Below, piece after piece: positions 1 through 15,146 of a DNA stretch of 64,000 nt (position 1 is the first letter of the stretch; each line of letters starts with the position of its first letter). Position numbers and translations under genes: made by a program. Origin of the DNA: Agrostemma githago. Its lineage: Eukaryota > Streptophyta > Magnoliopsida > Caryophyllales > Caryophyllaceae. The notes beneath the pieces were generated by a model that worked only from the letters and a program-made list of their open reading frames with translations, had not been told where the DNA came from and made no database searches. Where the stretch lies: assembly GCA_958450325.1 (NCBI GenBank), contig OY288249.1, forward strand, positions 62,064,166 through 62,128,165, given 5' to 3'.

Positions 1-1284
1 CTCATACTTCATTTCTCGTCCAAAAACGTCGTCGTCTACAGCTTACAACTCACTTCGATTTAAATTCCTGAAAAACAAATTCCCTAATATTCCAAATAAA
101 GTTCATATATTTACATTAATTAATATACATTGATCAAAACAAGTGTTTTTGTTTTAATTTCCCGCAATGATTAGGGGTTGCAAACATGGTTTTCCGAGGC
201 CCGTAAAGTGAGCCTGAGCCCATCGAGCATTGAGGAACTGGGATCGTCGGATTCAGATTCAAGATATATATAATAATGCCCAAACCACCATAATTAGTAG
301 GGTCATTATCATTGATGACGTACTTAAGCAGCTGCCCCAATTGTAATTGTAATTGTAATTATTATTTGGTGGTGGTGCCTGTGTCCCGATCGATTTACCA
401 CTGCGTATTCATTCAAAAACAAAAAAAAAATGTTAAATCGAATTTAATACTTGTATGATAAGTCTAAATTCGTTTGAATTTGATATGATATTAAATTTTG
501 GTGGGTGTTGTCTACATCCTACGAGGCGTGACGTATTTTGTAGTTGATGGGCATGCATGTTGGATTTATGAAACAGTACAATTAGAAATAATAATATCCA
601 CGTACCAAAAACTGATGTAGACGTTAAAACTGTATGTACGAGTATATTAAGCGCGTATTTATCGGAAAAGGTCTCGGGTTGACCAATATAATGCATTATT
701 ATTATGGGTCCGTCGTATGTATAAATAATGTTGTACTCCTTATTATTGTATTATTGTTGAAAATGGCAAGGATATGATGCTCTACTCATTGCCCATGATC
801 TTAGATTCTTAGTTTAGTTACGGGCCTCATCTCATTGCATGCTCTGCAGCTACCTGCCTACCCATCTTATTTCTTTGACTACGTAATAGTGTCTTCTACT
901 TGGAAACAACTACGGAACTAGTACGGATAGATGTATTCTTTGTTTATCTTTTATATTAATTAAATGTAAACAATTAAATGACTTACAAGGAGGGAGTATA
1001 TCATTATCAAATCATTAATTATTTACGGAGTAATTTTTAGGAAAAAAGTGGGAAAGTATAAAAAAATGAGGAGCATCAAATTTAACATCCAAGTTTTTGT
1101 GATTTAGCAAATGCATTTACATCCGTTTTCCCACCCGAAAACAGGGAAAAGAAAATATTCGCACCACGTACGAGTATAATATTGAGAGTCAGAATTGATG
1201 TACCAACAATATAATGCTACTTGTATATATAGAAGTATGACTATTCTATGAAGGTAACAAATTGAAGATGTAAATGAAAGTTAC
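1..1284. other. intergenic, 3' side of thaumatin-like gene
   Basis: This is AT-rich DNA with no reading frame that I recognise. It holds a short (TGTAAT)n-like run near 345-360 and scattered TACGGAGTA-type words near 1025 and 1165. The part just left of 1285 would hold the 3' UTR of the thaumatin-like gene. No terminal inverted repeats or target duplications were found by eye. Confidence 0.5.
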
Positions 1285-2049
1285 TTACGTTATTGAAACG
1301 GAAGGGCAGAAAGTGATAACATAATCAGCAGCAGCGCATGTGAAAGTACTTGTGGCATCATCGTAAGCGTAGCTGTAGGCGGTTGGGCATGCTTCCTTGA
1401 AGTACTCTGAATAACTGCTCGGCCTGCATGTGTCCGGCGTTGCATAGGCCCCGCTGCAGCAATACTGCGGGTCCCCAAACGCATTGCACGCGCTGTTGCA
1501 TGCGATTCCTCCTCCTCCTCCTCCTCCCTCCGTCCCTGTCTGGATTGCGCTTGTCACCACCCTCAGCTGGGCCGGACAGCCGCTGTTCAGGTCCTCAGGG
1601 CACCCTGCCGCTGAGCAGTTGCCCGATCCCCCCACCGGTCGGACAACTAGTGGCAGGTTGTACCCGTCCACCAGGCTCACGTCGTAGAAGTCTAGCCCGT
1701 TTGCCCCGTTGAGGGTGAACTCGGCTAGGGTGGCGGGCGGGGTGGTGCCTGTTGCGCAGGAGAGTTTCCCGGATGGGCCCGTGGAACACCCTGTCTGGGC
1801 CCATATCCGGCCCGACCATGAGGTGGGGACGGGGATGACTGTGCTGGCTCTCGGGAGGAGGGAGAAGCCGTTGGCAGAGGCCGGGAGAGGGGTTGTGCCG
1901 GACCCGGATAGGGTGGCTGGCCATACTGTGTAGGTGCATTGGTTGACTAACGTGAATGTCGTAGCTGAACAGATTCCTGCATTGTTAATTATACCTGAGA
2001 AAAGTAGGAAGAGAGGAGTAGTAACGATGGTTTGATAAGATAGATACAT
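1285..2049 (-). CDS. thaumatin-like protein (PR-5 family), 14-cysteine form
   Basis: Predicted secreted protein of 254 residues in a single exon. Residues 1-29 look like a signal peptide (hydrophobic core, cleavage after CSA). The mature part starts with the family's TTFTLVNQC and ends in FCP plus five residues. Family landmarks are LAEFTLNG, LDFYDVSLVDGYNLP and YSYAYDDATSTFTC. Residues R81, E110, D123 and D128 would form the acidic cleft. Family members are apoplastic or vacuolar proteins, several antifungal or glucan-binding; activity here is inferred. The mature protein has 14 cysteines instead of the usual 16, because the GDCGG..C segment after Cys98 is absent. A seven-glycine run (175-181) replaces a short loop. 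The start at 2049 gives the complete signal peptide, and no intron is needed. It is probably the counterpart of the Arabidopsis gene beside CSP1 (At4g36010, from memory). Confidence 0.93.
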   Translation of the reverse strand: MYLSYQTIVTTPLFLLFSGIINNAGICSATTFTLVNQCTYTVWPATLSGSGTTPLPASANGFSLLPRASTVIPVPTSWSGRIWAQTGCSTGPSGKLSCATGTTPPATLAEFTLNGANGLDFYDVSLVDGYNLPLVVRPVGGSGNCSAAGCPEDLNSGCPAQLRVVTSAIQTGTEGGGGGGGIACNSACNAFGDPQYCCSGAYATPDTCRPSSYSEYFKEACPTAYSYAYDDATSTFTCAAADYVITFCPSVSIT

Positions 2050-2090
2050 GATTGATAAAGAGATTGAGAGATAGTTCGGAAGTTTGAAGG

Positions 2091-2101
2091 ATAATATATA
2101 G
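2091..2101 (-). promoter_or_regulatory. possible TATA box of thaumatin-like gene
   Basis: On the minus strand the bases read CTATATATTAT, about 42 bp upstream of the ATG at 2049. If used, this would leave a very short 5' UTR. The assignment is by sequence and position only. Confidence 0.35.
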
Positions 2102-5100
2102 AGAACAACAAACCAAATGATAAGGGTTTTTAAATAGAAATCAAGGTATAGAAGTTATTAGGCAAATTGGCCATTTGGGGTGGGGGTAAGCTAACTCACA
2201 TTCAACAAAATTAACCATATTATTTATAGTACTCCGTAGTAAGAAGCAAAAGATCCATGAAGAAGACTCAAAAAAGTTGGCAGTTGGAGAATGGTAAGAT
2301 TAGCTCCGTCCAAAAATTATTAGGTAGACGAAATGTATCACGTCATCGTGCACCTTACCCAATAAAAATATTAGAATTGTATAAATGCTCCCTAAATAAT
2401 GAAAGTAGAATCTAAATTTAATACCGTAAATGTTTTGTTGATTAGGTTTCCGACTAGCTCAACGAATGTAGGACATAAGGTCGGCAAACTATAAATCTCA
2501 CATCATCATCATTCATCATCCTACTACATACTAATGGACCAAAGTATATGACCTCGAGTTTATTCTTTCTAAGTTCTTTGTAGGAGTATTATTTTTCCTC
2601 TGGTTTATGGCTTGTACGTATTGATGATGTGTCATGCCTGTTACGTTTTTGTGTTGTAGCAGGCTAGCAGCAGATGAATTGTATGGATTTCAAACAATTG
2701 TTAAATAGGGTAAATATATCGGCAAAACGAGAAAACGAGCTTTTCGTTTTTCTCCTCGACTTTTGCTGTATAGAGAATAGGGTAGTGAACTACTGACTTC
2801 ATGTTTTTTCCCCTGAAGAGATCAAAGTTAGTTTTCCTTAGCTTTGTAATATTGTTTCAAGGAGATGGATGAACTTTGTAAAAGTAGTTCAAAAGTTTGT
2901 TTGAAGAGGGGTGGATATGATATGATATGTACGTAGGATAATAAGTGGCACTTATTTACAATTACGGTTCCTTTTTACTCGAGACTTTGAGAGGATGCAT
3001 AAAGAACCCGGGAGTATTAGATTCCCTTACGAATGATTCAAAATCCCTTTTAATATCAATATTAGGAAAGTTTTAAGATCGTTAATATTTTTCCTTAATA
3101 GACTCGGTATATACAATATTCTTCTCATTTGATTTTACAATTTGTGCCCCAAAAGAAAAGTATTCGGAAGGTATAGACTTCCTAGTCAATGATGACGAAG
3201 AGTCGACACTAGTTCTGGCTAAAAAGAACACCCGACAGATTTTGTTATGAACCTCCTCTTGAAGCGAAACACGGGTTGAAATAGTTTGTGATTTTAAACT
3301 TGTTTTACATCTAAATCGGTTGTATGTAAGGACTTGAATTATGATGAAAATAGTGATTAATTATGTGATAGTGATTACGTGTCAATAAGAGAAATGATGA
3401 GACAGAAGATGGGACACATAATGGGACAGATGATCTGCACTGCATGAAAGCTCCCTGAATTATACTGTACTATGCTCCATAAACATGGCCCAGAGTTCGG
3501 AGGTATGTATATATGTCAATATCAATGAATAAAGAAGAAAATCGAAGGCTAAACACAGCGTCTCTGTGTCATGCAGTCTCTCAACCCTCAGGAAGTACAC
3601 ATACTGAAACCAATGAGGGTGGCGAATTCATCAAACCAATACTATAAAAAAAATTACGACATGCAACATTTGCCCAAAGCCTTCAACATAGAACAACCCA
3701 TTGAGAAGAGCCAAAGAGCAGAATATTCAACATCACAGTTGGATGCTACAGAGCAGTTGAGCTGCATATTTCATGCAAGCATTACATGTCATATTCATGA
3801 CTACTCAGGACATAATAACCCCAAATGATGAGGGGCTTCATTATGGATAACAGTCACCATCTTACACAATTGACACACTACTCACCATCAAAAGACAAAT
3901 TAAACTGTCATTAACTTGTCTTTTTATCACCACAACAATACTAGCACAAGTACACAGCTAAGTAAAATATACTTAGATAAGTGAGAAGTTTAGGTAATGT
4001 GTGAGCTAAACAAGCCACTGATTTAAGTAGTCACTTCGGTTTAGCAGGAAATGCAACATGATAATCAAGTCATCATCCTACTTAAAAAACAGCATACTGT
4101 CTGGAATGCAGAATGTAGACAGGGCGATTTGGTTATTCTTGGTGTCCATTGACTGCCTTCAACAGTCATGAACTCATCAATCATTGTCTACACAATAGAC
4201 ATCAAGCCAAATAGTACAAGCAAAAGATGGTTAATCCCAACCATTAAGCAGTAAGCATGGATCATGATGGAGCAATTACCGCCTCTTATCAGGTGATCAA
4301 GCCGGATAAAACTAACTGTACGGTTTAATTTCCAAGCAAATATTCCCCTGGTTTCCCTAACCCTCATACCATCAAATTCCTGAAGAACCAAGCTTCAAAC
4401 TCACAGTATCGTATCTAATACGCTCGCTACAGTCCAGAACTCCAGATCATAGTCACCACTGCGTTTCTTATTCACTTTTAATATATCCTATTGATTTATA
4501 CGAGTATTGTTTAATGCCACTTTTCATGTCATACTCCAATAAAGACCAAGTAGCACTAAAATAATTTATTGCTTACAACTATCTAAACCAAAGCTCAAAG
4601 ATTGAAGATAACTGTTTACTGCCTTTGAACTATACCAAACGGTCTAAACCCATCTCCAATCCCAGTAACAGAAACATGGCATTGAGCTTCCTGAGATATC
4701 ACGTCGACAAAATAACCTACAGAGACACTAACAAATCTATACAAAGGTCTAAAAGCAAATACAGTAATAGGAAGGAAAATCTAAATATCCAAGTTCACAA
4801 CAGCTTCATCACAAAATGCACCGGCCTACTATCTAAAAAAGCTACCATCACGATCATACAATAAAAAAAACCCTGTTTATCTGCAACACAATCCGGAGCG
4901 ATTTGCAAACAATGTATAACAGATAACCAATAGAAGTAATCTAAAGCAGTCAAATTTAACTACTCTATTAGAAATCAATAGCAATAACTATTAGAAGGGT
5001 AAAACCATGTCTGTAAACATGCTTAACATCCGCCATATAATTTCATCAGCATACACCATCCAGAATCGAAAAGCACCAAAGTTAAGCATAAGACAATCCA

Positions 5101-5278
5101 AAGTATAGCCAACCGAAAATCATATACTAGCAGCACTAGGAAGCTAAACAGAAGTAGCTAACAACCTAGCCTTGTACCAGTATATACTATGACCACTAGT
5201 AGTACATCTAAGTATTCTAATTTCATTACGATAAACTAAAGTAACAAGGAGAGCTGACTGACGATGCATATTACTCTA
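2102..5278. other. intergenic, thaumatin-like promoter and CSP 3' flank
   Basis: No convincing gene was found. Several short frames (for example 3571-3828 and 4625-4864, plus) have no recognisable domain and a composition like non-coding DNA. The right edge must contain the 3' UTR of the cold-shock-domain gene. TACGGAGTA/TACTCCGTA words recur, but I could not define a mobile element with ends. Confidence 0.5.
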
Positions 5279-6040
5279 TTAATGAGCAGGGCAGTTCCTA
5301 GCAAAGTGACCAGCATCTCCGCAATTAAAACAACCCTTGTTCTCACCAAACCCTCCTCCTCCTCCACCACTTCTTACCCCACTGTTTCTATTAGGGCATT
5401 CACGGGCAAAGTGCCCTACCCCGTGACATTCATAGCACTCAATTCTGCCGCCACCACCGCCGTTTCTCCTGGGGCAGTCACGGGCATAGTGCCCGGACTG
5501 ACGGCACTCATAGCACTCAACCCCTTCACTCCTGCCCCCGCCTCCCCCGTTCCTAACCGGGCATTCACGGGCAAAGTGCCCCACCTGCTTGCACTCATGG
5601 CAGGCCCCACCCCCACCACCACCGCCGCTACCACCACTTGACTGGCATTCCCGGGCCACATGACCCGGTTCACCGCAATTGAAACACCCCCGATCTCCTG
5701 TAAAGGAAGCGTTAGGGCAGTCGCGTGCGATGTGACCCGGCTTGTCGCATCTATAGCAGTTGGAGGAATTCCTGCCCCGGGCGCCGAAACCGAGGTTAGA
5801 GCGGAGCGGTTCGCCGTTTGGAGCGGTGACGTCGGTGGCTTTGAGGCGGCTGTCTTCGCGAACGGAGACGGTGAATTCGACCGTGGATCCGATAGAGAGT
5901 GAACGGAAGCCGTCGGATTTGATGGAGGATTGATGGACAAAGATTTCCTCGTCGAGTTTGTCGGACTTGATGAAGCCGAAACCTTTGGAGTCGCTGAATG
6001 AGGTAACTATTCCGGTTAATCGAGATCCTTCTTCCGCCAT
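5279..6040 (-). CDS. CSP1: glycine-rich cold-shock-domain protein with six CCHC zinc knuckles
   Basis: A 253-residue single-exon protein. Residues about 8-74 form a cold-shock domain with the RNA-binding motifs KGFGFI (RNP1) and IFVHQS (RNP2). Six C-x2-C-x4-H-x4-C zinc knuckles follow at residues 95-108, 119-132, 147-160, 176-189, 202-215 and 237-250, separated by glycine-rich linkers. This is the architecture of plant CSPs/GRP2-like proteins, which act as RNA chaperones that melt secondary structure, notably under cold. Arabidopsis CSP1 and CSP3 have seven knuckles and CSP2/CSP4 two (from memory), so a six-knuckle member is closest to the CSP1/3 type. The start at 6040 sits just before the cold-shock domain, with a TATA box about 100 bp upstream. 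The next gene on the same strand is the ferredoxin-NADP+ reductase. The symbol reflects type, not proven orthology. Confidence 0.93.
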   Translation of the reverse strand: MAEEGSRLTGIVTSFSDSKGFGFIKSDKLDEEIFVHQSSIKSDGFRSLSIGSTVEFTVSVREDSRLKATDVTAPNGEPLRSNLGFGARGRNSSNCYRCDKPGHIARDCPNASFTGDRGCFNCGEPGHVARECQSSGGSGGGGGGGACHECKQVGHFARECPVRNGGGGGRSEGVECYECRQSGHYARDCPRRNGGGGGRIECYECHGVGHFARECPNRNSGVRSGGGGGGFGENKGCFNCGDAGHFARNCPAH

Positions 6041-6136
6041 AGTTGAGGAATTAATTGTAGTAACTTGATTGCGCCGAAACCCTAATATTAATAGTGGATT
6101 CTATGTTAAGTGCTTGGGGGATTGGGGGGAAGGGGA

Positions 6137-6146
6137 ATATATATAC
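6137..6146 (-). promoter_or_regulatory. TATA box of cold-shock-domain gene
   Basis: On the minus strand this reads TGTATATATATT, about 100 bp upstream of the ATG at 6040. That is a normal distance for a plant core promoter with a 60-70-nt leader. Confidence 0.5.
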
Positions 6147-7201
6147 AAATACAATCGTCAAGACGTCAACGCGTCATTCGTCTTCCGTGACTAATGCTAC
6201 TCCGTATATACTCCTACTCCAGAGTATTTTCTTAGTTGCTTTAGAAATTTTTGTGCTTAACTAATTTTGGAAATTTAAATTCGAAAGCATTCAAACATAA
6301 TCGGTCTCAACAAAAAAAAAGCATGATCCGACAATTTGGTAACGTTCTATTGGTTCCAAAGATCGTACCCAAATTATTTGTATCAATTGAATACGAGCAA
6401 CGGATCATCATCGAACTAATCTTGTAGACCCATAAAACGAAGTCTCATACTAACGTAAATTATCGAAATCTTGAAGTAAATGATCAAAACCTTGAAATAA
6501 AGTACAAACGAACAACCACTCTCATAAAAAGGAGACTTTAATTGAATAAACAGTTGAGTATCATACTCCCATGTTAACGAGTTCGAAACAGAATTGCACG
6601 ATGTTCGCTATATTAATGTTAGTTTCATTCTACCCTTCTCCATGACGTAACATTCAGACATTCAGTGATATTTGCGCATACAATTGCAATCCTGTACATT
6701 CATAAATCATAACTTAAGCATAATATCGCACCCACAAAGTCTTGTTTGTGTCGAACATATCCGTCACAAGGGAGACCAAGTGGCACGACATCTTCCCATA
6801 TTTACTCTTTGACTAATTCCCTTCTCCTCACTTATTCTTTAGTATTTCTAGCATAACAAAAAACTAAGCTTCAAACCTTCATTAATGGCGTCCCTTCCTA
6901 CCTCACACAGTTTCACAGTGGAAGTTTTTTTTTTTTGCCAGCAGGAAAAACAATGGAAGTATTGATGAGGCGCTTCATAGTTCATATAATGGCTGAAAAT
7001 CAGGGAACCTCCTTTACACAAATGTTCTCATACCAGTTCACTATAATAGCATAAGCCTTTAACACAAACTCTCGCTTATCATCATAACAGTATCCAAAGG
7101 AACCAACCTATCTACAAGGTGCAGTGGGAAAAATGACAGTAGATATATTTGCTTCACAAAAAAATATGAGAGTATATAATGATTTCTGTACAAGTTTGTT
7201 C
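6147..7201. other. intergenic, CSP promoter and FNR 3' UTR
   Basis: No gene was seen. The right end, up to the stop codon at 7202, would contain the 3' UTR of the reductase. A T9-10 tract lies near 6927. Confidence 0.5.
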
Positions 7202-11320
<4,119 letters not shown>

Positions 11321-11321
<1 letters not shown>

Positions 11322-11355
11322 TGCTGATTGCTGATTGCTGATTGCTGATTGCTGA
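11321..11355. repeat. (TTGCTGA)5 heptanucleotide tandem repeat abutting FNR start codon
   Basis: Five perfect 7-bp copies occur on the plus strand. On the coding strand they read (TCAGCAA)5, and the last A is the A of the FNR ATG. The repeat is therefore the end of the 5' UTR and sets the immediate context of translation start. Confidence 0.9.
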
Positions 11356-13107
11356 TTGTGTATGTATGTTTTGTAGAGTGATCAGTTTCAGGAGATGAAG
11401 CGAAGAAAAAGGAAATCTGAGTGAAGCAGGAGTGGATCATGTTTTGGGTCATTGAGTGGACGACATTTCTGGAGGGACCTCATGCTGTGGCTGTGGCTGT
11501 GGCACCAACTTTTCAGATAATAATAAACCCTTTTTTTTTGTGACGAGGGTCTCATTTTCTCTGTTGGTATTTCTTTTCCACCTAGTTTCCGTTCAATCCT
11601 CTTGAGTTTTATTTTATTTTATTTTATTTCAACTAGTACAAGTAGGGCCGTAGGGGTTTGTCGGATCATCGGGCAAGGATTAAAAGTGGATCGAGAACTG
11701 GGCTTGGTCCGGGCTGAACTCCTTACTTTAAACTTTGTCCCAAACCTAATTAATGAGATTACTCCCTCCCCCACACCCACAATGATGTTCTCACTTTATA
11801 ACCGCAGATGATTAAGAAATGGGTGATGAAAGGTGGTAAATTGTTGGGTGAGGTTTAAGATGTCAAATCATAAAAAGTAACCAATAGAAGAGAGTATAAT
11901 GGATGAATAAGGAAAGTTTTGAAATGGAAAGATCTTAATGGAGTTGCGGAAAAATTGTAGCGGGGGTGGGGGGTGGTAGATGTGGAATCTCGGGGGCAAT
12001 GGACGTAAGAAAGAGTAGAAACTAGCGGTATAGACGGTGATCCAGTTTAATGGAACATAATCTTCTTTGTAGCAGACCAAAGGATCAAAGCATTAATTAA
12101 CTCAAACTCCAACACATGCTAGCTAATTCATTGTTCCCAACTAATTAATATTCACCACTTCACGTGTCACATGGCACTCCCCACTCCTTAACTGCTTCTT
12201 CCTGCCACACTCTCCGACCTAGCTCCCATCTTCCTTCATATCCCGTCAACATCGAAACTATTCTTACTAACCAGTAATCCAAATCTGTTGCTTGCCTCCC
12301 GCTCTGCCCGGAACTGGCAACTCATATCTAACCAACAATTGCACCAAACCATTAAAAAGGGAACAACTTTTTACTTCTGCAGCTTTTGTAATCACCTAAT
12401 AACAGATCAACTTCTAGGGTATTATGATCAGGACCCATGTTTACTACAAACCATTCAAAATGGAACAACTTACATCAAGGTCAAAACAAAACCACTTTTT
12501 TTTACTCCTCCTTTCGTTTGCTTTTTCGCATTTGTCGAAACACGTTTTATACCTTCAATATCTTTCATTTTATATTACTAAAAATTCTAAAAATATGATA
12601 TTCTCTACTTATAAAGATGAATCAAACAAGATCCCACGACTATATTTTACTTTGTAGATTGTCGAGAATATTGAAGATTCTCTTGACTTATAAATAGTGA
12701 CAAAATGAGAAGTGGTGTGTTTGGTTTTGAAGGGAGAGAGTATTAAAATAAGATAAAAGTATGGGGTAAAAATTTGTACTCTGTATCTACTGCAGTTAAT
12801 GTAAATCAGTAAATGTATATGTATATGTATGTTGTACAATACACAAGTTGAACAATTTATTCACTAATTTGGTTTGAAAATCGTTTAGGTTGCATTCGAT
12901 CGAATCCATACTAGCTGGCCTGGCAGGACTACAAGTGCGGCTGACCTGGTATGCCTTAGTGTTAAACTGTTGCAGTCTTAGATAACTGAGCTCAGTTTAG
13001 CTGCTTGTGCTGCATCAATACCTTACTCAAAGATTTCTTAGTGTCTTAGTGCTCTGATCAAGTGCTCAGCCTATTACTCGACTATTCTCTGTATGCTTGA
13101 AAGGATT
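11356..13107. other. intergenic, FNR promoter and ARO 3' flank
   Basis: No gene was seen; short frames here have no recognisable domain. The left part is the FNR promoter, including a G-box listed separately. The right 200 bp would hold the 3' UTR of the ARM-repeat gene. TACTCC/GGAGTA words occur, but no element ends could be defined. Confidence 0.45.
12161..12166. promoter_or_regulatory. G-box CACGTG in FNR upstream region
   Basis: The palindrome CACGTG, in context CACGTGTCAC, lies 840 bp upstream of the FNR ATG. G-boxes bind bZIP/bHLH factors and are common in light-regulated photosynthesis genes. A single 6-bp match at this distance is weak evidence. Confidence 0.25.
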
Positions 13108-15006
13108 TTATCTCGAAACTCTAGACTGGTAAAGCTCAAGCCGACTCTTGGTTTCAAGCAACAATGTTTCCCGACCCTCTTCTTGCACCATGTGAGCCTG
13201 TTTTGATGCCCACTCTAACACCGTCAACGCTTCACATTTTGCTAGCTCCTCGCTGTCTGGCACACTCAAAGCAATATATGACAGCAGCACCAATGCCGGG
13301 ACTTGAACTCTTTGCTCTCCAAAATACACCAACTGTATTAAATGCTTGAGCGCACCCGCTCTGATTATGGCCTTGGAATGGTCCACTCTTAGATAATTCT
13401 CAATGCCCGCGAACTTGGTGAGGGCAATGGCTGCCTGGCGTGACACCTCAGTCTCCCTCTCATCGAGAAGGTTGACCAATGGCGAGATCATCCGGGTCTC
13501 GGTGGCCTTGAAAGTCCGTGCTAGATTACCAATTGCCTTAACACAGGGGACCAACAGGTCAGAGGTTGCATTCTTAATGATCTTCACTAGTTGGTCAACC
13601 ACGGCTTTGCAAGCGGGTGAGTTAGGCTTGAATGTGGACCGCCTCAGGTCGGAGTCTTTCTCGGCCACAGCCGTGATCTCCATTAGAGCCATAGCCGAGT
13701 TGCGCTGGACCTCTTCAGCTCCCTTTTCTAATAACACCGCCAAACACAGCAATGCTCTGGACTCGCAGATATTCCGACAGATAGCAGAGTTTCCCGCTGC
13801 AAGCCTCCACAACGCCCTGGCAGACATAGCCTTCATCTTCGCCTTCACACGTGGGTCCTCCAGCTCCCTTTCTCTCACCTTACTAACTGCCATGGCCTGG
13901 TGGTGGGTGTGGGACCCCTCTAACTTCCCATTCAAACTAATATTACGTTGGGAACGGGAATGTACATTAGCTACGAGATTATGAAACCCAGCTCGATTCC
14001 CCATCGGATGAGGGATCTTGGGTCGGTCTCGGTCACGTTCATCCTCCTCGTTCGGGAACCCATTCTTGACAGCAGCATTGGCCATAGCCACCACGGCGGT
14101 GTTGTGAATGGATGAGGCAGTGATTGCATAGCGGCTGTGCTCCTGGACAGTCTCAAACGCGAGATGGCCGACTAAAAGCCGAATCACATTCTGCTCGGCA
14201 AATATATCTTGGCATTTTGGGTAGTGAGCAGCCAGTTCGGAAACCGCCCACGCGGCCATGGCCTGCACCTTCATGGGGCCCTCCTTGAGAACCTTGGCGA
14301 ACACTGAACACACTCCGCTGTGAACCATGTGCTCCACACTCTCGGGATCACGGCCTAGCAGCCCGATGGCACGTGCCGCGTTCTCCTGCCCCTCGACCGT
14401 CTTGCCTTCCTTGACGAGCTTCAACAGCGGCCCCACGCCGCCCTCCTCAATGATGAGCTTCCCGTAGCGATCATTGTCCTGGGCCAGGGAGACCAGAGAG
14501 GCCGCCGCATCAGCTCGATCAGCGACGGGACCCATGGAGACGATGGCGATTTGCTCCCAGATGAGACAGAGGATGGGCTCGTTGGCCGCGATTGGGGGCA
14601 GGCCCAGGCAGCGACCGACGTCATCATCCCCGCCCCCGCCCGAGACCCTCAAGAGCCAGGAGATGTCGCCCACGGAGTTCTCCAGCTGGGAGGACATCTT
14701 GCGGAAGGCGGCAGCGGGGATGATGGTGAAGGCGCGCTTGAGAAGCCCGTTGGCGCGGCACTTCTGAGCCAGGGACAGCGCCTTCTCGAGCACCTGCTCG
14801 GTGTCGTCGATGATTCGACGGGTGGGGCGCTCGTACAAGTCGGAACTAGAACGAGCGGCCTGGCGGAGGAGGTCGGAGAGTTTGGAGGACTTGGACTTGA
14901 GTTCTAAGCACTCCTGTTTGAAGGAGGCGGCTTCCTCGGCTGCCTTTATCAGTTGGTCCACCAGTTGCACTGGCCTACACAAGATTTGCTTGATCACATC
15001 ACCCAT
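13108..15006 (-). CDS. ARO: ARMADILLO REPEAT ONLY (ARO)-type protein
   Basis: A 632-residue protein in one exon, GC-richer than its surroundings. The N-terminal ~150 residues (MGDVIKQILCRPVQLVDQLI, then a Lys/Leu-rich helical stretch) are the characteristic ARO head. From about 165 to 600 come degenerate armadillo repeats, for example AIGLLGRDPESVEHMV, ALWRLAAGNSAICRNI and AIGNLARTFKATETRM. There is no U-box, kinase or other catalytic domain. Arabidopsis ARO1-ARO4 are single-exon proteins of about 600-660 residues. ARO1 acts in polar tip growth and actin organisation in pollen tubes; ARO2-4 are vegetative relatives (family knowledge). The position between FNR and the CDPK matches the location I remember for ARO2/ARO3, which supports that subgroup. 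The start at 15006 begins the conserved head. A (GAT)8 tract lies about 120 bp upstream, in the presumed leader. Confidence 0.92.
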   Translation of the reverse strand: MGDVIKQILCRPVQLVDQLIKAAEEAASFKQECLELKSKSSKLSDLLRQAARSSSDLYERPTRRIIDDTEQVLEKALSLAQKCRANGLLKRAFTIIPAAAFRKMSSQLENSVGDISWLLRVSGGGGDDDVGRCLGLPPIAANEPILCLIWEQIAIVSMGPVADRADAAASLVSLAQDNDRYGKLIIEEGGVGPLLKLVKEGKTVEGQENAARAIGLLGRDPESVEHMVHSGVCSVFAKVLKEGPMKVQAMAAWAVSELAAHYPKCQDIFAEQNVIRLLVGHLAFETVQEHSRYAITASSIHNTAVVAMANAAVKNGFPNEEDERDRDRPKIPHPMGNRAGFHNLVANVHSRSQRNISLNGKLEGSHTHHQAMAVSKVRERELEDPRVKAKMKAMSARALWRLAAGNSAICRNICESRALLCLAVLLEKGAEEVQRNSAMALMEITAVAEKDSDLRRSTFKPNSPACKAVVDQLVKIIKNATSDLLVPCVKAIGNLARTFKATETRMISPLVNLLDERETEVSRQAAIALTKFAGIENYLRVDHSKAIIRAGALKHLIQLVYFGEQRVQVPALVLLSYIALSVPDSEELAKCEALTVLEWASKQAHMVQEEGRETLLLETKSRLELYQSRVSR

Positions 15007-15122
15007 CTAATTAATTTGTGACTGCAGCAGATTCCCAGAAAATTTATTTGTATGACATTAAAACGAGGGGGGACGATAGATGAAGTCTCCCTCTCTCGTT
15101 TCTAGCGCAGGAAACGGATGGT

Positions 15123-15146
15123 GATGATGATGATGATGATGATGAT
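15123..15146. repeat. (GAT)8 microsatellite in ARO leader/promoter
   Basis: Eight uninterrupted GAT triplets lie 117-140 bp upstream of the ARO start codon, in the likely 5' UTR or core promoter. Confidence 0.85.

Noticed and set aside
1981..2012. A tiny intron in the thaumatin-like gene (GTATAATTAACAATGCAG-like stretch on the minus strand).
   Set aside because: It would be about 20 nt, far below the minimum for plant introns, and the frame is open through it.
3571..3828. An 85-codon plus-strand frame as a possible small gene.
   Set aside because: No homologous motif, no neighbouring exons, and composition like the surrounding non-coding DNA.
5416..5940. A 174-codon minus-strand frame and a 125-codon plus-strand frame over the CSP gene.
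   Set aside because: They are out-of-frame readings of the repetitive, GC-rich zinc-knuckle exon. Only the 5279-6040 frame shows a cold-shock domain and knuckles.
12288..12657. Overlapping frames of 97 and 77 codons between FNR and ARO.
   Set aside because: They have no domain, are rich in Phe/Tyr as expected of AT-rich non-coding DNA, and lie in the FNR promoter side.
13403..14907. Plus-strand frames of 193 and 118 codons opposite the ARO gene.
   Set aside because: They are antisense shadows of a GC-rich single exon and have no domain.
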